From contig CM019064.1 of the NCBI GenBank assembly GCA_009667805.1, forward strand, positions 379,995,120 through 380,059,119: a DNA stretch of 64,000 nt, given 5' to 3'. Numbering within the stretch: the first letter of the stretch is position 1; the number at the start of each line of letters is the position of its first letter. The position numbers and the translations under genes are program-made. The stretch comes from Leptobrachium leishanense (taxonomy: Eukaryota; Chordata; Amphibia; Anura; Megophryidae). The notes under the pieces are model-generated. The model was not told where the DNA came from. It did no database searches and saw only the letters and a program-made list of their open reading frames with translations. Below, piece by piece: positions 1 to 11,860 of this stretch.

Positions 1-730
1 CAAGCCCCCGCTGTGACAAAGGGGAAATAACCAAAACCTAAAAAACCAACCCCCAAAAAAGCACCCCCTATAACCAAATAAAAAAGGGGATGGGGATTTC
101 TTTACCAGTCTACCTCAGGAGAAAAAGGCGCGCAGAGACACAGAGCATGCGCTATAAACTCCCTCCTGAAACCCCGCCGTAACACGTTCCCGCTCTAACT
201 CCTCACGCGCTAAGCCCCTGTGAATAAAATAATCCTCCCTGCATCCTGGCATCAGAGGCAATTTAAGGGCCCTATGCCTGAGTTGCTTCAGGCCTTCATT
301 ATCTACATTCCCTCACTGGTTAACCCTACTCTTCATATCCTCCTACTATCTAAACTTCAACAGTAGTTAACCATACATAACCCCTTACTAATAACACATC
401 TCAATAGTTAAACCTATTCTACAACACCCTACAACAACACCCCATCAATAGTTAAAAGGGACATTCTAGCCACCATGACCAATTCACTCAGCTCCCATTG
501 GACAGCCTTCTGGGTTTCCAATCAACTATACGCAGGCTGTGCCTCTCATTAGCGAAAAGGAGAGAGAAGACTGCTCAGATGAAATAAGATCTTTCTCTTA
601 GAACACATTAAGTTAAATATGGTTGAGCCAGTGTGAGGGACAGGAGGAATTAATAATTAACCAATTTTTTGAGTTACCTAACTACACCCACTACCTACAC
701 CCAACCCATTACATAAACTAATATAACTAT
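1..730. other. No gene seen; CpG-poor flank
   Basis: No convincing coding region. Bases 1-450 are C-rich and repeat-like. Near 450-480 the sequence GTTAAAAGGGACATTCTA resembles the left ends of the TTAA-flanked elements at 39633 and 61541, so a broken TTAA element may start here. No right end was found. Confidence 0.35.
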
Positions 731-1620
731 CAGGGTTGTCCAAAGAGATCCGAATTGCTTGAGAAAGGTAACCGAACGCTGAAAATCAGCGTTCGGTTAC
801 CTTTCCTGGCCATTCGGCTATCCAGAGAGCAGGCAATTCGCCAAATCCTGGCGAATTGCCTGCACATACGGTGCCTGTTCGGTGCCTGTTCGAGGGCAGT
901 GAAAACCCCATGAAAAAGCACTGCTTCAGCTATTCAGAGAACACAAACCAGCAGTGAAAGTTCCCGAAATGCCCTGTCATTCGGTGGTTTAATTCGGCAA
1001 GTTAATTCAGGAGAATCCCATAGGCTTCAATGCTAAAAATATTCCTGTTTTAATTCAATATCTAATAAACCGTTCATTATAAAATTCTGCAGTAAAGAGT
1101 CTCTTTATTTATAGATTTTTTAGGATAGTTTAAGCATTTTTCTTAATTTTTTTTTCTAAAAGTCCGATTTTTTTTTTTTTTAAAGTTTTCTTCGTTTTTC
1201 TGTAAGAGCCCTCTTTATTATCATTCCCTGGACCTCATGTATAAATTTCAGACATTTTCGCTCAGTAGTTTCTTTGCAAACAGCGTTTCACTTTCACACA
1301 TTCATACAAACTGTTTTGCTAATTTATTCACTGCCTCTTCTGCTGTGTCGAAGGCTGCGATCGGCTCCTGTTCGGGTTTTTCTGTGGTTTTCGGCAGGTT
1401 AATCCAGATGTTTTTGCGGGTTTTCAGCGTGCATTCGCTGGGTTTGCGGTTAGTTTTCGTCGGGTTTGCGGCAGCTTTTCCCTGCAATTCGGGGACCTTG
1501 TGGTGCTTGCTGAATACACCGCAGGGTCACCGAAATGGGATCGGCAAAACAAACCGAATTGAAGAGAACGAAAAGTCACCGAACGTGCGGTGACTTTTCG
1601 AATCTCTTTGAATAACCCTG
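731..1620 (+). mobile_element. PIF/Harbinger-like MITE, CAGGGTTATTC family, copy 1
   Basis: A non-autonomous element with terminal inverted repeats CAGGGTT(G/A)TNCAAAGAGAT and an exact 3-bp flanking duplication TAT (728-730 and 1621-1623). The 5' end carries a perfect 20-bp hairpin (763-782 with 786-805, loop AAA) and the 3' end a second hairpin around 1569-1600 (AAAAGTCACCG paired with CGGTGACTTTT). The interior is AT-rich with no transposase. Three further full copies lie at 38037, 45624 and 52450. The superfamily is inferred from the 3-bp duplication and the related small palindromes. Confidence 0.75.
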
Positions 1621-3070
1621 TATGTCTCTGGATTTGCCTCTCTCGCTCTGTTTTATTCTATGTGCTTCACCCAGCAGTAGTGGTACCCACCCTTAGCTTA
1701 GAGATAGAAATCTAAGGGCCGATGCTTAGATTAGGGTTTCCTTGTATGCTGCTGGGTGCCTGTGTATCTGGTCCTCCCCCTAACCCTTGCCCTTCCTGCT
1801 GTTCAGCAGTGTGTCCTTTCTGTTGCTTTTCTTTTTCTATCAACCCCAAATATGGGCCCCACCTCGCTCGGCTCACGCTGGGTGCCCACGTGACACTTCT
1901 ATTGTTCATGATCATTTTATTTTCTCTAATGGTTACACTGCTCTTACTATTCAATTATGTTGAACTGTGTACTAGATATAAACTTAAATTTTCTGAGGAA
2001 TTTAGAATTGTTGCTTTTTTGTCAGTACAATTTGTGAATACATCGCACTAACTTGAAATCAGAGCAGATGGGCTGCCCTCACATTCCAGACCCCCATATA
2101 CCCCACCCGTAGAGGTGAGGGATTAGATCACAGCAGGTGTCTGTTCGACCGCCTTTGACTTGAGTGTTCAACTTTTGGTCATTGTTTGGGAGGTATAGAG
2201 GTGTAAGGTTTTCCCATTTTAAGAATCCCTGCCTATTGTAAATAACCACTTCTTGTACTTTGTATAGGAAGTACTAGTGTGGAGGCAGCTGGAGAATAGC
2301 AGGCAATTCCAAGGTAACTCACTATTCTCCCTTGCAGCTGGTAATGAGAAAATTAATGGTTGCAGAAAATTGGTATTAAATGATTTTGTTTGAGAAAAAA
2401 ATCACTTAATACACATTAAACCCCACCCACACCCAAAAAAAATCAATTATTCACCTCTGGTCTCACAGTGAAGAGCATTGCGTAATTCCAAATCATCTTC
2501 TTTTTGAATAACATGTACAAATTTTAGTGTAAATACAGCCATGAAAGTAAATATTTTAAGAGAAAAAGCACAACTGGAAATGGACAATATATACAAATGC
2601 AAAATAAGTACAACCAATCCTGTTTCACTGGCAACATGTTCAAGGTAACAAAATTGCAAATTCTCCCCTAAAGGTAATGGGGATTGGAACTGTCAAACCT
2701 CTGATTGCAGGATGAGCATTGCTACTCCTGCCCCAGTCATTTTCAAAGTACTAGACTAAAAATTAAGGACCAGATAGGGCTCTGTGATTGGCTGGCCTGG
2801 GCGTAGACCATGCTTGGGTGGAGGTTTGGCCCTGGGTTGATGCCTTGCTATTCATTGAAGGGACCAGATTGTGAGTTGCAATCCCCTGGATCACAGCAGA
2901 AAACCAGCATTAACTGGGCAAGTCAAAGATTTGTATTCACCTACTGGGTCATATGATTCAAGAGCCAGCCTTGCATGGACCACCTAGGTAGATCCTTTGA
3001 TCGTCGCCATTGCGGTATGACTTATGGCCCTCCCGGTCCATTGTACATTTGGTCGCTTAACCGACATATA
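1621..3070. other. No gene seen; apparently low-copy sequence
   Basis: Short frames exist on both strands, but none has a recognisable domain or good codon context. I see no repeat boundaries, apart from an A-rich stretch near 2390-2440. It could be intronic or intergenic. Confidence 0.4.
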
Positions 3071-3884
3071 AGGGGTTATTCAAAGAGCACCGTAATTTCA
3101 GTGCTCTTCCGTTCGGTGCATTCTGGTGACCTCAATTCCCGACCCTGCTGTGAATTCAGCATTCATTGCAGGGTCCCCGAAGTGCACCGAACAGATCTGC
3201 CGAGTGATAAACCTGGGAAACTAATCCAAAAAATGCAGTACACCACTGAAAAACCGCTGAACGCAGCTGATGATCCGCCAGACTGCCGAACACATCCGAT
3301 CAGCCACAATGCTGCCAAAAAAAGCCAACCAGCCGCCAAACAGGGGTAAAAAAAACAACCTATTTTTAAAAGTTGTTTTTAAAAAGATAATGCATGGAAA
3401 TAATATATAATGTCCTATGAATAACAATAAAAAATTCTGTTACAGAATAAAAGAAAAAATCGGAATCTAAAATTTCGCAGAAAAAATCCAGAAAAATTCT
3501 AAAGAATAAATTGAAAGTATTTTTTTTTTGCTGCAAATGAAAAGAATAAACGGTTCAATAAAAAATTTATGAAAATGGGAATTTTTTTTAGCATTGAAAC
3601 CTATGGGATTCACCTGTTTAAACATGTCGAATAAAACCACCGAAAATCTAGGCATTTAGCCAACGTTTCGCTGCTGTTCGGCGTACTCTGAATAGATTAA
3701 AAATTACTTCTCTATGGGGAATTTCACTGCTGCCAAATTGTACTGTATTTCTCTGGCAATTCGGCAATATTTGGAGAATTGGCAGCTTTCTGAATAGCCG
3801 AATTGTCCCAAAATTGAACCGTATGGGGAAATTCACCGTTCGGTGCAATTCGGTGGCCAATTCGGCATTCTTTGAATAACCCCT
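3071..3884. mobile_element. MITE, AGGGGTTATTCAAAGA family
   Basis: Terminal inverted repeats AGGGGTTATTCAAAGA at 3071 and TCTTTGAATAACCCCT ending at 3884. The sequence is related to the CAGGGTTATTC family but forms a distinct group, with a second copy at 37237-37997. The flanks ATA and CTA do not give a clean duplication. There is no transposase frame, and the interior is AT-rich with GAATAAA-like runs. Confidence 0.65.
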
Positions 3885-4737
3885 CTAATCTGGGCCTATC
3901 AACAACACCAAAGGATTTTTATAAACCTTTCTATATAAGCAGTTGCAATAATAAAAATTTAGTTATATAGTTTAACTGTAATTTTATATCTCTTCCTCAT
4001 TACATGATGAGTTAGATAATGTTAAATACAGAATCCGCTCTCTTTTTTTCATTTTTGAGCAGAAAATCCCATCAACAGCTTGAATCGAATTATTTTTTAA
4101 TAATTCTAAGGTTACTTTAAAAAAATAAAATTGGTTTCTGTAGAAAATATATTTTTATGTTTAATGGCTCTTCACTGTTATGTTAGTTTTACGTTTTTCA
4201 GAACCTTTAGTACCAGCAATACAAACAATCTTTGTATATTTCTATACATTTTTCTGGTCTTTAGATCTACAATTCCATTTCCATCTATCTGTACTTCCTC
4301 CTCCACTTTCTTGCTTGTCACCTGCTTTGCTTTCTTGCCAAGATAAACCACTTTGAAAACAGAGTCAGGTTTTAATTAAGGATTTGATTCATTTTTGATG
4401 AACTTTTAGATTTTGAAAAAGCGCCCGCTGCTTTCTGGTAAAGAGAAAGCTGATTAAAAGTGACTGCGCTCTTCATTCCGCACGGCTGCTTTTGTCATTT
4501 GGGAGCTTTTCATAAACGGCCAAGATTTCTGGCCCTCGTTAAAAATAGGAGAAGAAAGGGCTCAGAAGCAGAAACAGAGTTTATGATCCTGTCACTGGGG
4601 CAGGAATGTAGAGCAATATGTAGCTTTGTTTTTAGAAACCCATTCAGATTAACCCTTGGCATTTAGGATTGGTGTACTATGCCTCTCATAGTTCTTTCTA
4701 TCTTTAAAATACCTTGAAAATCTTAGATCTATATACA
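3885..4737. other. No gene seen; AT-rich
   Basis: AT-rich sequence without repeat boundaries or a credible coding frame. Confidence 0.4.
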
Positions 4738-5109
4738 CAGTATCTCACAGAAGTGAGTACACCCCTCACATTTTTGTAAATATTTTATTATATCTTTTCA
4801 CGTGAAAACACTGAAGAAATGTCACTTTGCTACAATGTAAAGCAGTGAGTGTACAGCTTGTATAACAGTGTAAATTTGCTGTCCCCTCAAAATAACTCAA
4901 CACACAGCCATTAATGTCTAAACCGCTGGCAACATAAGGGAGTATACCCCTAAGTGAAAATGTCCAAATTGGGCCCAATTAGCAATTTTCCCTCCCCGGT
5001 GTCATGTGACTCGTTAGTGTTACAAGGTCTCAGGTGTGAATGGGGAGCAGGTGTGTTAAATTTTCTGTTATCACACTCACTCTCTCATACTGGTCACTGG
5101 AAGTTCAAC

Positions 5110-7043
5110 ATGGCACCTCATGGCAAAGAACTCTCTGACGATCTGAAAAAAAAAGTATTGTTGCCCTACATAAAGATGGCTTAGGCTATAAGAAGATTGC
5201 CAAGACCCTGAAACTGAGCTGGTGGTCAAGAACATACAGTGGTTTAACAGGACAGGTTCCACTCAGAACAGGTCTTGCCATGGTCGACCAAAGAAGCTGA
5301 GTGCACATGCTCCATATCCAGCATCATAGCCAGAGGTTGTCTTTCCGAAATAGACGTATGAGTGCTGCCAGCATTGCTGCAAAGGTTGAAAGGGTGGGGG
5401 GTCAGCCTGTCATTGCTCAGACCATACGCCGCACACTGCATCAAATTGGTCTTTCATGGCTGTCATCCCAGAAGGAAGCCTCTTCTAAAGATGATGCACA
5501 AGAAAGCCTGCAAACAGTTTGCTAAAGACAAGCAGAATAAGGACATGGATTACTGGAACCATGTCCTGTGGTCTCATGCGATCAAGATAAACTTATTTGG
5601 TTCAGATGGTGTCAAGCGTGTGTGGCGGCGACGATGTGAGGAGTAGAAAGACAAGTGTGTTTTGCCTACAGTCAAGCATGGTGGTGGGAGTGTCATGATC
5701 TGGGGCTGCATGAGTGCTGCTGGCACTGGGCAGCTACACTTCATTGAGGGAACCATGAATGCCAACATGTACTGTGACATACTGAAGAAGAGCATGATCC
5801 CCTCTCTTTGGAGACTGGGTCGAAGGGCAGTATTCCAACATGATATCGACCCCAAACACATCTCCAAGACTACCACTGCCTTGCTAAAGAAGCTGAGGGT
5901 ATAGGTGATGGACTGGCCAAGCATGTCTCCAGACCTAAACCCTATTGAGCATCTGTGGAGCATCCACAACCAGAAAGCGGATGTAACAGGCGCTGCGGCA
6001 CTCACATTGGAGTAGCGAGGTTGAGATCCTTTTGAACAGATATACCTGCTTGATTTTAACCAAATTCTCGATTTTCACAGACTTGTACTCCAAAGCTAAG
6101 GAGTGCCAAAGAACAAACAGATTTGCTACTAAGTTCCAGAGGTTTCAAGACCTGTGGACAACTTAGAGCACCTTCAGAAACACAATGATTACTTTGACAG
6201 TCAATGAATTGTACAGGCTGCAGGGCAGTCAACAAACGTACAGATTTTGCGTTATCAGATAAGCTCGAGCTGGTAAAACGTACCTTGCAATTACCAGAGG
6301 TGGTTGACACAGATTTGAGTATACAGTTAGTACAGGCCTGGGTACAGGTAGCGGTTAGGGTGCAATGATCATATACGGCACGTAAACATTTCTGTACCGC
6401 GATTCGCACATATGCTCTTAGCAAAGAAACATACACCTTGGGTCTGCAGTAGTAACTCGTTAAGGCCACAAGTGATCCCCCAGAGCGAGATGGGAATAAT
6501 CCCAGATAGGGAGTGACAGCCCCAGCTGCAAACATAGGGTTAATCCACCAAAGCCCAATACTGGCGATCGCTAATGGTGGAAGCAATAGAATGGTCCGAA
6601 ACAAGCCGGGCCGATATCAGGAGCAGGAATCATAGACAGAAACGGGTCGGCAACAGAATCAGTAGTAATTATAAGCTTAGCGATGAGGGAACAGAACTCC
6701 ACGTCAGGGCGACGAGGTAACTCCTCGTGCCCTGCTATAAATCCAGTGGCTCCTCGTGACCACACCAGGCCCCACCCCCTCAGAAGCCGCTCGGCCATTA
6801 GAAGGTGCTGGCATACGACCAGCCTGTGGCACTGGACCATGCCCAGACCCCCTGGGCGACACAGCAGGGGCCGAGGATGTAACAGCGGAGGAGCGCAAGG
6901 TCTCTAACATCCACCAGCTCCGTGATGATGTCATGAAGGAGTGGAAGAGGACTCCAGTGGTAACCTGTGCTGCTCTGGTGAACTCCATGTCCAAGAGGGT
7001 TAAGGCAGTGCTGGAAAATAATGGTGGCCACACAAAATATTGA
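5110..7043 (+). pseudogene. Tc1-type transposase, degenerate and split
   Basis: A remnant of a DDE transposase for cut-and-paste transposition at TA sites. It starts MAPHGKELSDDLKKK at 5110 and frameshifts almost at once. An RRTLHQIGL-like HTH-to-linker piece follows in a shifted frame (about 5301-5525). The first catalytic motif, WSDE in the family, reads WSHA near 5570, so the first aspartate is lost. A stop follows at 5644. HDIDPKH (second Asp) is near 5838 and [11 protein letters not shown] (third acidic residue) near 5929, after another stop at about 5902. The frame is then cut by the 885-bp insertion. The C-terminus (RVKAVLENNGG) resumes after 6886 and ends at 7043. Not functional. Confidence 0.88.
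5990..6874. mobile_element. Unknown 885-bp insertion inside Tc1 A
   Basis: The segment lies between two copies of the 11-bp sequence GGATGTAACAG (5979-5989 and 6875-6885), as expected of a target-site duplication. The flanking Tc1 sequence reads through once the insert and one copy are removed. It has no terminal inverted repeats, no poly-A or microsatellite tail, and a GC-rich right end. The minus frame at 6056-6604 (182 codons) is uninterrupted but matches nothing I recognise. The variable-length duplication would fit a retroposed sequence. Its identity is unknown. Confidence 0.6.
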
Positions 7044-7285
7044 CACTTGGGGCTCAATTTGGACATTTTCACTTAGGGGTGTAGTCACTTTTGTTGCCAG
7101 CGGTTTAGACATTAATGGCTGTGTGTTGAGTTATTTTGAAGCGACAGCAAATTTACACTGTTATACAAGCTGTACACTCACTACTTTACATTGTAGCAAA
7201 GTGTCATTTCTTCAGTGTTGTCACATGAAAAGATATAATAAAATATTTACAAAAATGTTAGGGACATACTGACAGTGACATACTG

Positions 7286-7729
7286 TATATATATAAATTG
7301 AAAATAGTCCAGACTCACACTCACACGTAGACTTTACTTTAACAAAATATAAAGTGATGTATTTACTTGATATTTATCGACGTTTCAGTCCTCTCCGAGA
7401 CTTCTCATCTTGAATGCAGCCGGACTACAGCACCGATGCAAGTATTATCCATTGCTATTATGGAGTGCGGGATACCTGGGAAATTTATATATATATATTA
7501 TATTGGATTGCTTGTGTTAGTCCGGATGCCAAAATCATGAGTATAGCAGTACGTAGTGATACCTTTTTTATTGGACTAAAGTTAAATTTAAAAGACAAGC
7601 TTTCAAGAGATCAGTATAGCTTCCAGACCTGAAGAAGAGAGTTACACTCTTGAAAGCTTTTCTTTTAAATGTAACGTTAGTCCAATAAAAAGGTATCACT
7701 ATATGCTGCTATACTCTGGTGAGTTTTGT

Positions 7730-7760
<31 letters not shown>

Positions 7761-8097
7761 AACAAAACACCAAAAATAGAGCACTCCATATCAATGACCA
7801 CATTCTTCCATCATGTTCTATAGTCAAAAAACAGTTTCCAAAAATTCAAATACCTGACTGAGGGAATAAATGATGGGGATTCAGTTCACAAAATATAATC
7901 ATACCTTGCTTAAGCCTGTCACAATCGCCAATGTACCCCATCGTCGACAGATCCGATCTAACTTGACCGAATCTCCATTTACAGGATCAACCCAGCAGGC
8001 TCAGGCCTTTATAGGCAGCCACGGTGTGACACACCTGTGAGCAGGGAGGGGTGCATACCCATGAGGGTTGTCAGCCATCTATATGTATAAATATATA
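7286..8097. repeat. Palindromic repeats and TA microsatellite
   Basis: No gene. About 7550-7706 is an inverted repeat: ATTGGACTAAAGTTAAAT on the left matches the complement of the right arm ending TCCAATAAAAAGG. Its centre holds CTGAAGA, a short stem, then GAAAGC. Around 7380-7410 the minus strand reads GATGAGA, an AGTC/GACT stem and GAAACG. A TA run lies at 7733-7760. Both motifs resemble hammerhead cores but lack several required pairs. Confidence 0.5.
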
Positions 8098-9639
8098 CAG
8101 CCAGGTCCAGAAATATTGGGACATCGACACAATTCTAACATCTTTGGCGCTATACACCACCACATTGTGTTTGTTTCATTCCAACTCCAATGTGCTTTAA
8201 CTGCAGACTGTCAGCTTTAATTTGAGGGTATGTGCATCCAACTCAGGTGAACGGTGTAGGACTTACAGCAGTTTGCAGATGTGCCTCCCACTTGTTAAGG
8301 GACCAAAGGTAATGGGACAGAATAATAATCATAAATCAAACTTTCCCTTCTTAATACTTGGTTGCAAATCCTTTGCAGTCAATCACAGCCTGAAGTCTGG
8401 AACGCATAGACGTCACCAGACGCTGGGTTTCATCCCTGGTGATGCTCTGCCAGGCCTCTACTGCAACTGTCTTCAGTTCCTGCTTGTTCTTGGGGCATTT
8501 TCCCTTCAGTTTTGTCTTCAGCAAGTGAAATGCATGCTCAATGGGATTCAGGTCAGGTGATTGACTTGGCCATTGCCAACATTCCACTTCTGTCCCTCCA
8601 AAAACTCTTTGGTTGCTTTTGCAGTATGCTTTGGGTCATTGTCCATCTGCACTGTGAAGCGCCGTCCAATGAGTTCTGCAGCATTTGGCTGAATGTGAGC
8701 AGATAATATTGCCCGAAACACTTCAGAATTCATCCTGCTGCTTTTGTCAGCAGTCACATCATCAATAAATACAAGAGAACCAGTTCCATTGTCTGCCATA
8801 CATGCCCACGCCATGACACTACCACCACCATGCTTCACTGATGAGGTGGTATGCTTAGGATCATGAGCAGTTCCTTTCCTTCTCCATACTCTTCTCTTCC
8901 CATCACTCTGGTACAAGTTGATCTTGATCTCATCTGTCCATAGGATCTTGTTCCAGAACTGTGAAGGCTTTGTTAGGTGTTGTTTGGCAAACTCTAATCT
9001 GGCCTTCCTGTTTTTGAGGCTCACCAATGGTTTACATGTTGTGGTGAGCCCTCTGTATTCACTCTGGTGAAGTCTTCTCTTGATTTTTGACTTTAACACA
9101 CATACACCTACCTCCTGGAGAGTGTTCTTGATCTGGCCAACTGTTGTGAAGGGTGTTTTCTTCACCAGGGAAAGAATTCTTCGGTCATCCACCACACTTG
9201 TTTTCCTTGGTCTCCCGGGTCTTTTGGTGTTGCTGAGCTCACCGGTGCATTGCTTCTTTTTGAGAATGTTCCAAACAGTTGTTTTGGCCATGCCTAATGT
9301 TCTTGCTATCTCTCTGATGGGTTTGTTTTGTTTCTTCAGCCTAATGATGGCTTGCTTCACTGATAATGACAGCAACAGATTCCAAATGCAAATAGCACAC
9401 TTGAAATGAACTCTGGGCCTTTTATCTGCACATTGTAATTGGGGTAATGAGGGAATATCACACACCTGGCCATGGAACAGCTGAGAAGCCAATTGTCCCA
9501 TTACATTTGGTCCCTTAACAAGTGGGAAGCACATCTGCAAACTGCTGTAAGTCCTACACCGTTCACCTGAGTTGTGGTGGTGTATAGAGCCAAAGATGTT
9601 AGAATTGTGTCGATGTCCCAATATTTATGGACCTGACTG
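8098..9639 (-). mobile_element. Tc1/mariner transposon B
   Basis: A near-complete Tc1-type element flanked by TA (8096-8097 and 9640-9641). The ends are CAG(C/T)CAGGTCCA and match for over 50 bases. The subterminal block CAACTCAGGTGAACGG to AATGGGACA also recurs at both ends, giving long repeats of the IR/DR kind. The left arm has about 80 extra bases that are absent from the right. The single gene is on the minus strand. This looks like the youngest Tc1 copy in the window. Confidence 0.93.
8351..9400 (-). pseudogene. Tc1-type transposase with a single frameshift
   Basis: Cut-and-paste transposase acting at TA sites. In order on the minus strand: an N-terminal paired-like HTH (LSVKQAIIRLKKQ, then IAR..GMAKTTVW), a GRPR linker (KRPGRPRKTS), and the DDE core with LWTDEIKINL (first Asp), MDNDPKHTA (second Asp) and [11 protein letters not shown] (third acidic residue). 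It ends IDCKGFATKY at 8351. The frame is open from 9621 to about 8580, where one base appears to be missing before the codons for QWPSQSPDL. The last 75 or so codons continue in another frame. The usual start ATG near 9395 is lost; the first in-frame ATG is the one in MAKTTVW. The frame stays open upstream through the terminal repeat, which is probably fortuitous. Confidence 0.92.
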
Positions 9640-9641
9640 TA

Positions 9642-10400
9642 TATAAAACTATTTATTTATTTTCTTGTGCACTATTACTGTTTCAGTGTAAGTAATTTAT
9701 AGTGTCTTGTTTGGAGCATGCATGTGTTCCGTTTAGAGACACTCCTGCTTTGAGTCACTAGTATAGTCCCAATAGTATCAGTTCTCTACAATATTAAGTT
9801 TTTTGGTAGTACTGATTGCTTATATATTTGTGTTTTATTACTCTTATGCTGGACATTTATTTCTCACTTTTTTATTGATGCATCACACTTCACCACCATC
9901 TTTCCCCTGAACCAAAAGCAAGCCATATCCAAAGCAATCTCTCCCTCTGTTTACTGCAAGAAAGCCAGAAAGTCACACTTCACCACCATCTTTCCCTCTG
10001 CTGTTCCACCTGTCCACCCCATCCATCCTTCCAACCAGCCCTTTTCCCAATTATATAGCCTCCTTTTCTCAGCTGCTTCAATCCTCGCTCGTTTTAATCT
10101 CATTATGCCCAAGCTCTTGGTCTGTCATCATGCAGTGTCTGCTATATTCTCTCTGGGACTTTTCTCCACATTCCCCCCATTCCCTTTTGTTTCACTTGCC
10201 TTAGTCCCTTAGATTGTAAACTCGCGGAACGTCTGAGCACTTGTATAAAGTGTTGCATTTACAGGACATTTAACCTACGGGCAGGGCCGTTTGTCCCTTA
10301 TGCCTATTATTTATTATGTCACCTGTTTGTGCTTGCCCATTGTAAAGCGCTAAGGAAACTGTTGGCGCTGTATAAGTACTGGTAACTGTAACTTCTGATA
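9642..10400 (+). repeat. LINE 3'-end fragment (CR1/L2-like) and AT-rich flank
   Basis: From about 10010 to 10395 the plus strand resembles the 3' region of an L2/CR1-type LINE. TTAGATTGTAAACTCGCGG is followed by GCAGGGCC, then TTGTAAAGCGCTAAGGAA and GGCGCTGTATAAGTA. The same ending recurs at 29517-29600 and, on the other strand, at 30344. No coding frame survives. Bases 9640-10010 are AT-rich with no gene seen. Confidence 0.55.
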
Positions 10401-10740
10401 TGGGTTTGTGTGGATGCTAGCAGTTTTATGTTAAGCTCCTCCTTCCATATGCGGAAGTGGGATTTAATGTGTGGTCAGATGGGAATGGCATTCATATAAG
10501 TGTATATACTGTACTGTGTTTATTTGCTGCTTTTAGATGGTTAACTGTCTTGAAAATGTCCTTGGGGGACTGAAATGTCAATACGTGTTAGGTAAACTGT
10601 GATGCTTGATTTCACTAGGTCTCCGAGTTGTGTGACACCCTTTGTAACTTTACATATAATCCTTGTTAATAGATGATTTCTTCCAAACTCAACTTTTATT
10701 TCATTAAATTAAACTCTATAATGTCAATGTTTCAGTCCCA
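10401..10740. repeat. Inverted repeat with hammerhead-like stem
   Basis: At 10556-10590 the plus strand has a GTCC/GGAC stem followed by TGAAATGTC. The minus strand at 10720-10740 has GGGACTGAAACATTGAC. The two form the inverted CGTTTC/GAAACG arrangement seen elsewhere. The CTGANGA core is not preserved. Confidence 0.35.
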
Positions 10741-10744
10741 TTAA

Positions 10745-11786
10745 CCCTTTCGTTGCTGAGCCTTTTCACACCTCTGTGCTGAGCTAATTTTTACCGGTTT
10801 CGCTCATCATGTTTAAATGCGATTTGAAGTCACATTTTATTATATGACCCAGACATATTATATATCGTTCTTTCCGGGAGACTCGGCAGATTCATAATAT
10901 ATCATTATTATATGTATAAGTTATGTCCTGTCTGTATATTATAACATAAAATGCAATAAAGTTTGAATTTTCAATAATTTACAACGTGTAAAGTGTTTTT
11001 TTTTTTCACATTTTAACATGCGAGCGTTTGCGGTTATTTTTGCTATGGGTTGCGCTTGTTAAAAAAATTAGAAATGGGGAATCGGTACTTTTTTGGGGGG
11101 AAAATTGTGTTAGCAAACGCCCCCATAGAAAAAGTCGTTAGTGCAGCATCATTGTTCACATTATAAGTGAAATGGGAACAATATTGCTGCATTAATAAAA
11201 CAAAAACAAAAAAGTTTTTTAAATTATTTTTAAAAATTTTTATTTTTTAATTATATTTTTATTTTAAATTATTTTTTTACACTGTACATGGTCATGCTTG
11301 GTATCACTGGAAAGGCCATGCTCTGGCCGTTTCAATGATATCAAACATTAATCCCTAGCTGTCACGGATTGGGAAATTAGGGGGTTGCAATGAACCCCCT
11401 ATCTCCACCATAGGTGGCAGCAAGGGGTTAATTGCGGAACTGGCACCATCGCACTATGCGCAATGACGCCATTTGTTAGGGGGATATCCTGGAAGCATGG
11501 CTGACATCCAATATGTCGGCCATCTCCGGGAGGGGACCACGATACGGCGCATGTTAGCGCCATATTGTGTTCCAGCCCCCTGGGGGTTAAAGACAGTCAC
11601 CGCTTGGAAGGGCAGGCTGTGCCTGCTGGCCCGCACGGAAGGTGCCCCTTCAGGCACCTTCCCCGCTATTGTGCTCGCCGATCCCAGCCAATCTCCACTG
11701 CTAAGGGAGGACACGCTGAGCGCGTCCTCTGCAGCGAAGTGGCCATGCGGCAGGATGCGCTGAGCGCGTCTGCCGCATGGAAAGGG
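10745..11786. mobile_element. TTAA-flanked (piggyBac-like) non-autonomous element, copy 1
   Basis: Flanked by exact TTAA (10741-10744 and 11787-11790), with ends CCCTTTCGTTGC and GCATGGAAAGGG. TTAA targets with CCC-starting ends are the signature of piggyBac. The right end holds two small hairpins built on GCGCTGAGCGCGTC (about 11713 and 11757). The opposite-orientation relative at 42531-43689 shares the interior AT-rich and GC-rich blocks, including the CACCTATAGTGG/CCACCATAGGTGG region. No transposase. Confidence 0.8.
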
Positions 11787-11860
11787 TTAAGGAACTAACA
11801 TCAAGATAATTGTCCCATTTAAAGTTCCTTAAAGGAACAAACATTGATGTTACAGATTTA

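Larger units (their letters stand above)
4738..7285 (+). mobile_element. Tc1/mariner transposon A, interrupted by an insertion
   Basis: A Tc1-type element with very long terminal inverted repeats. About 240 bases at 4738-4980 are complementary to about 7040-7285, and both ends start CAGTAT(C/G)TCAC. A TA follows the right end, while the left target is degenerate (CA). The transposase runs on the plus strand but is broken. An unrelated 885-bp segment sits inside the coding region. Without it the element would be about 1.65 kb, normal for Tc1. It is inactive as seen here. Confidence 0.9.

Noticed and set aside
1237..1593. 118-codon plus-strand frame
   Set aside because: It lies inside a MITE present in four copies, and the other copies do not keep the frame.
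6056..6604. 182-codon minus-strand frame
   Set aside because: No recognised domain, and it lies wholly within an insertion of unknown origin. Not called as a gene.
10790..10815. Minus-strand CATGATGAGCGAAACCGG, also at about 43623-43640 on the plus strand
   Set aside because: It resembles a hammerhead core with no helix II, but there is no room for helix II and it lies within a piggyBac-like element where it is part of the conserved end region.
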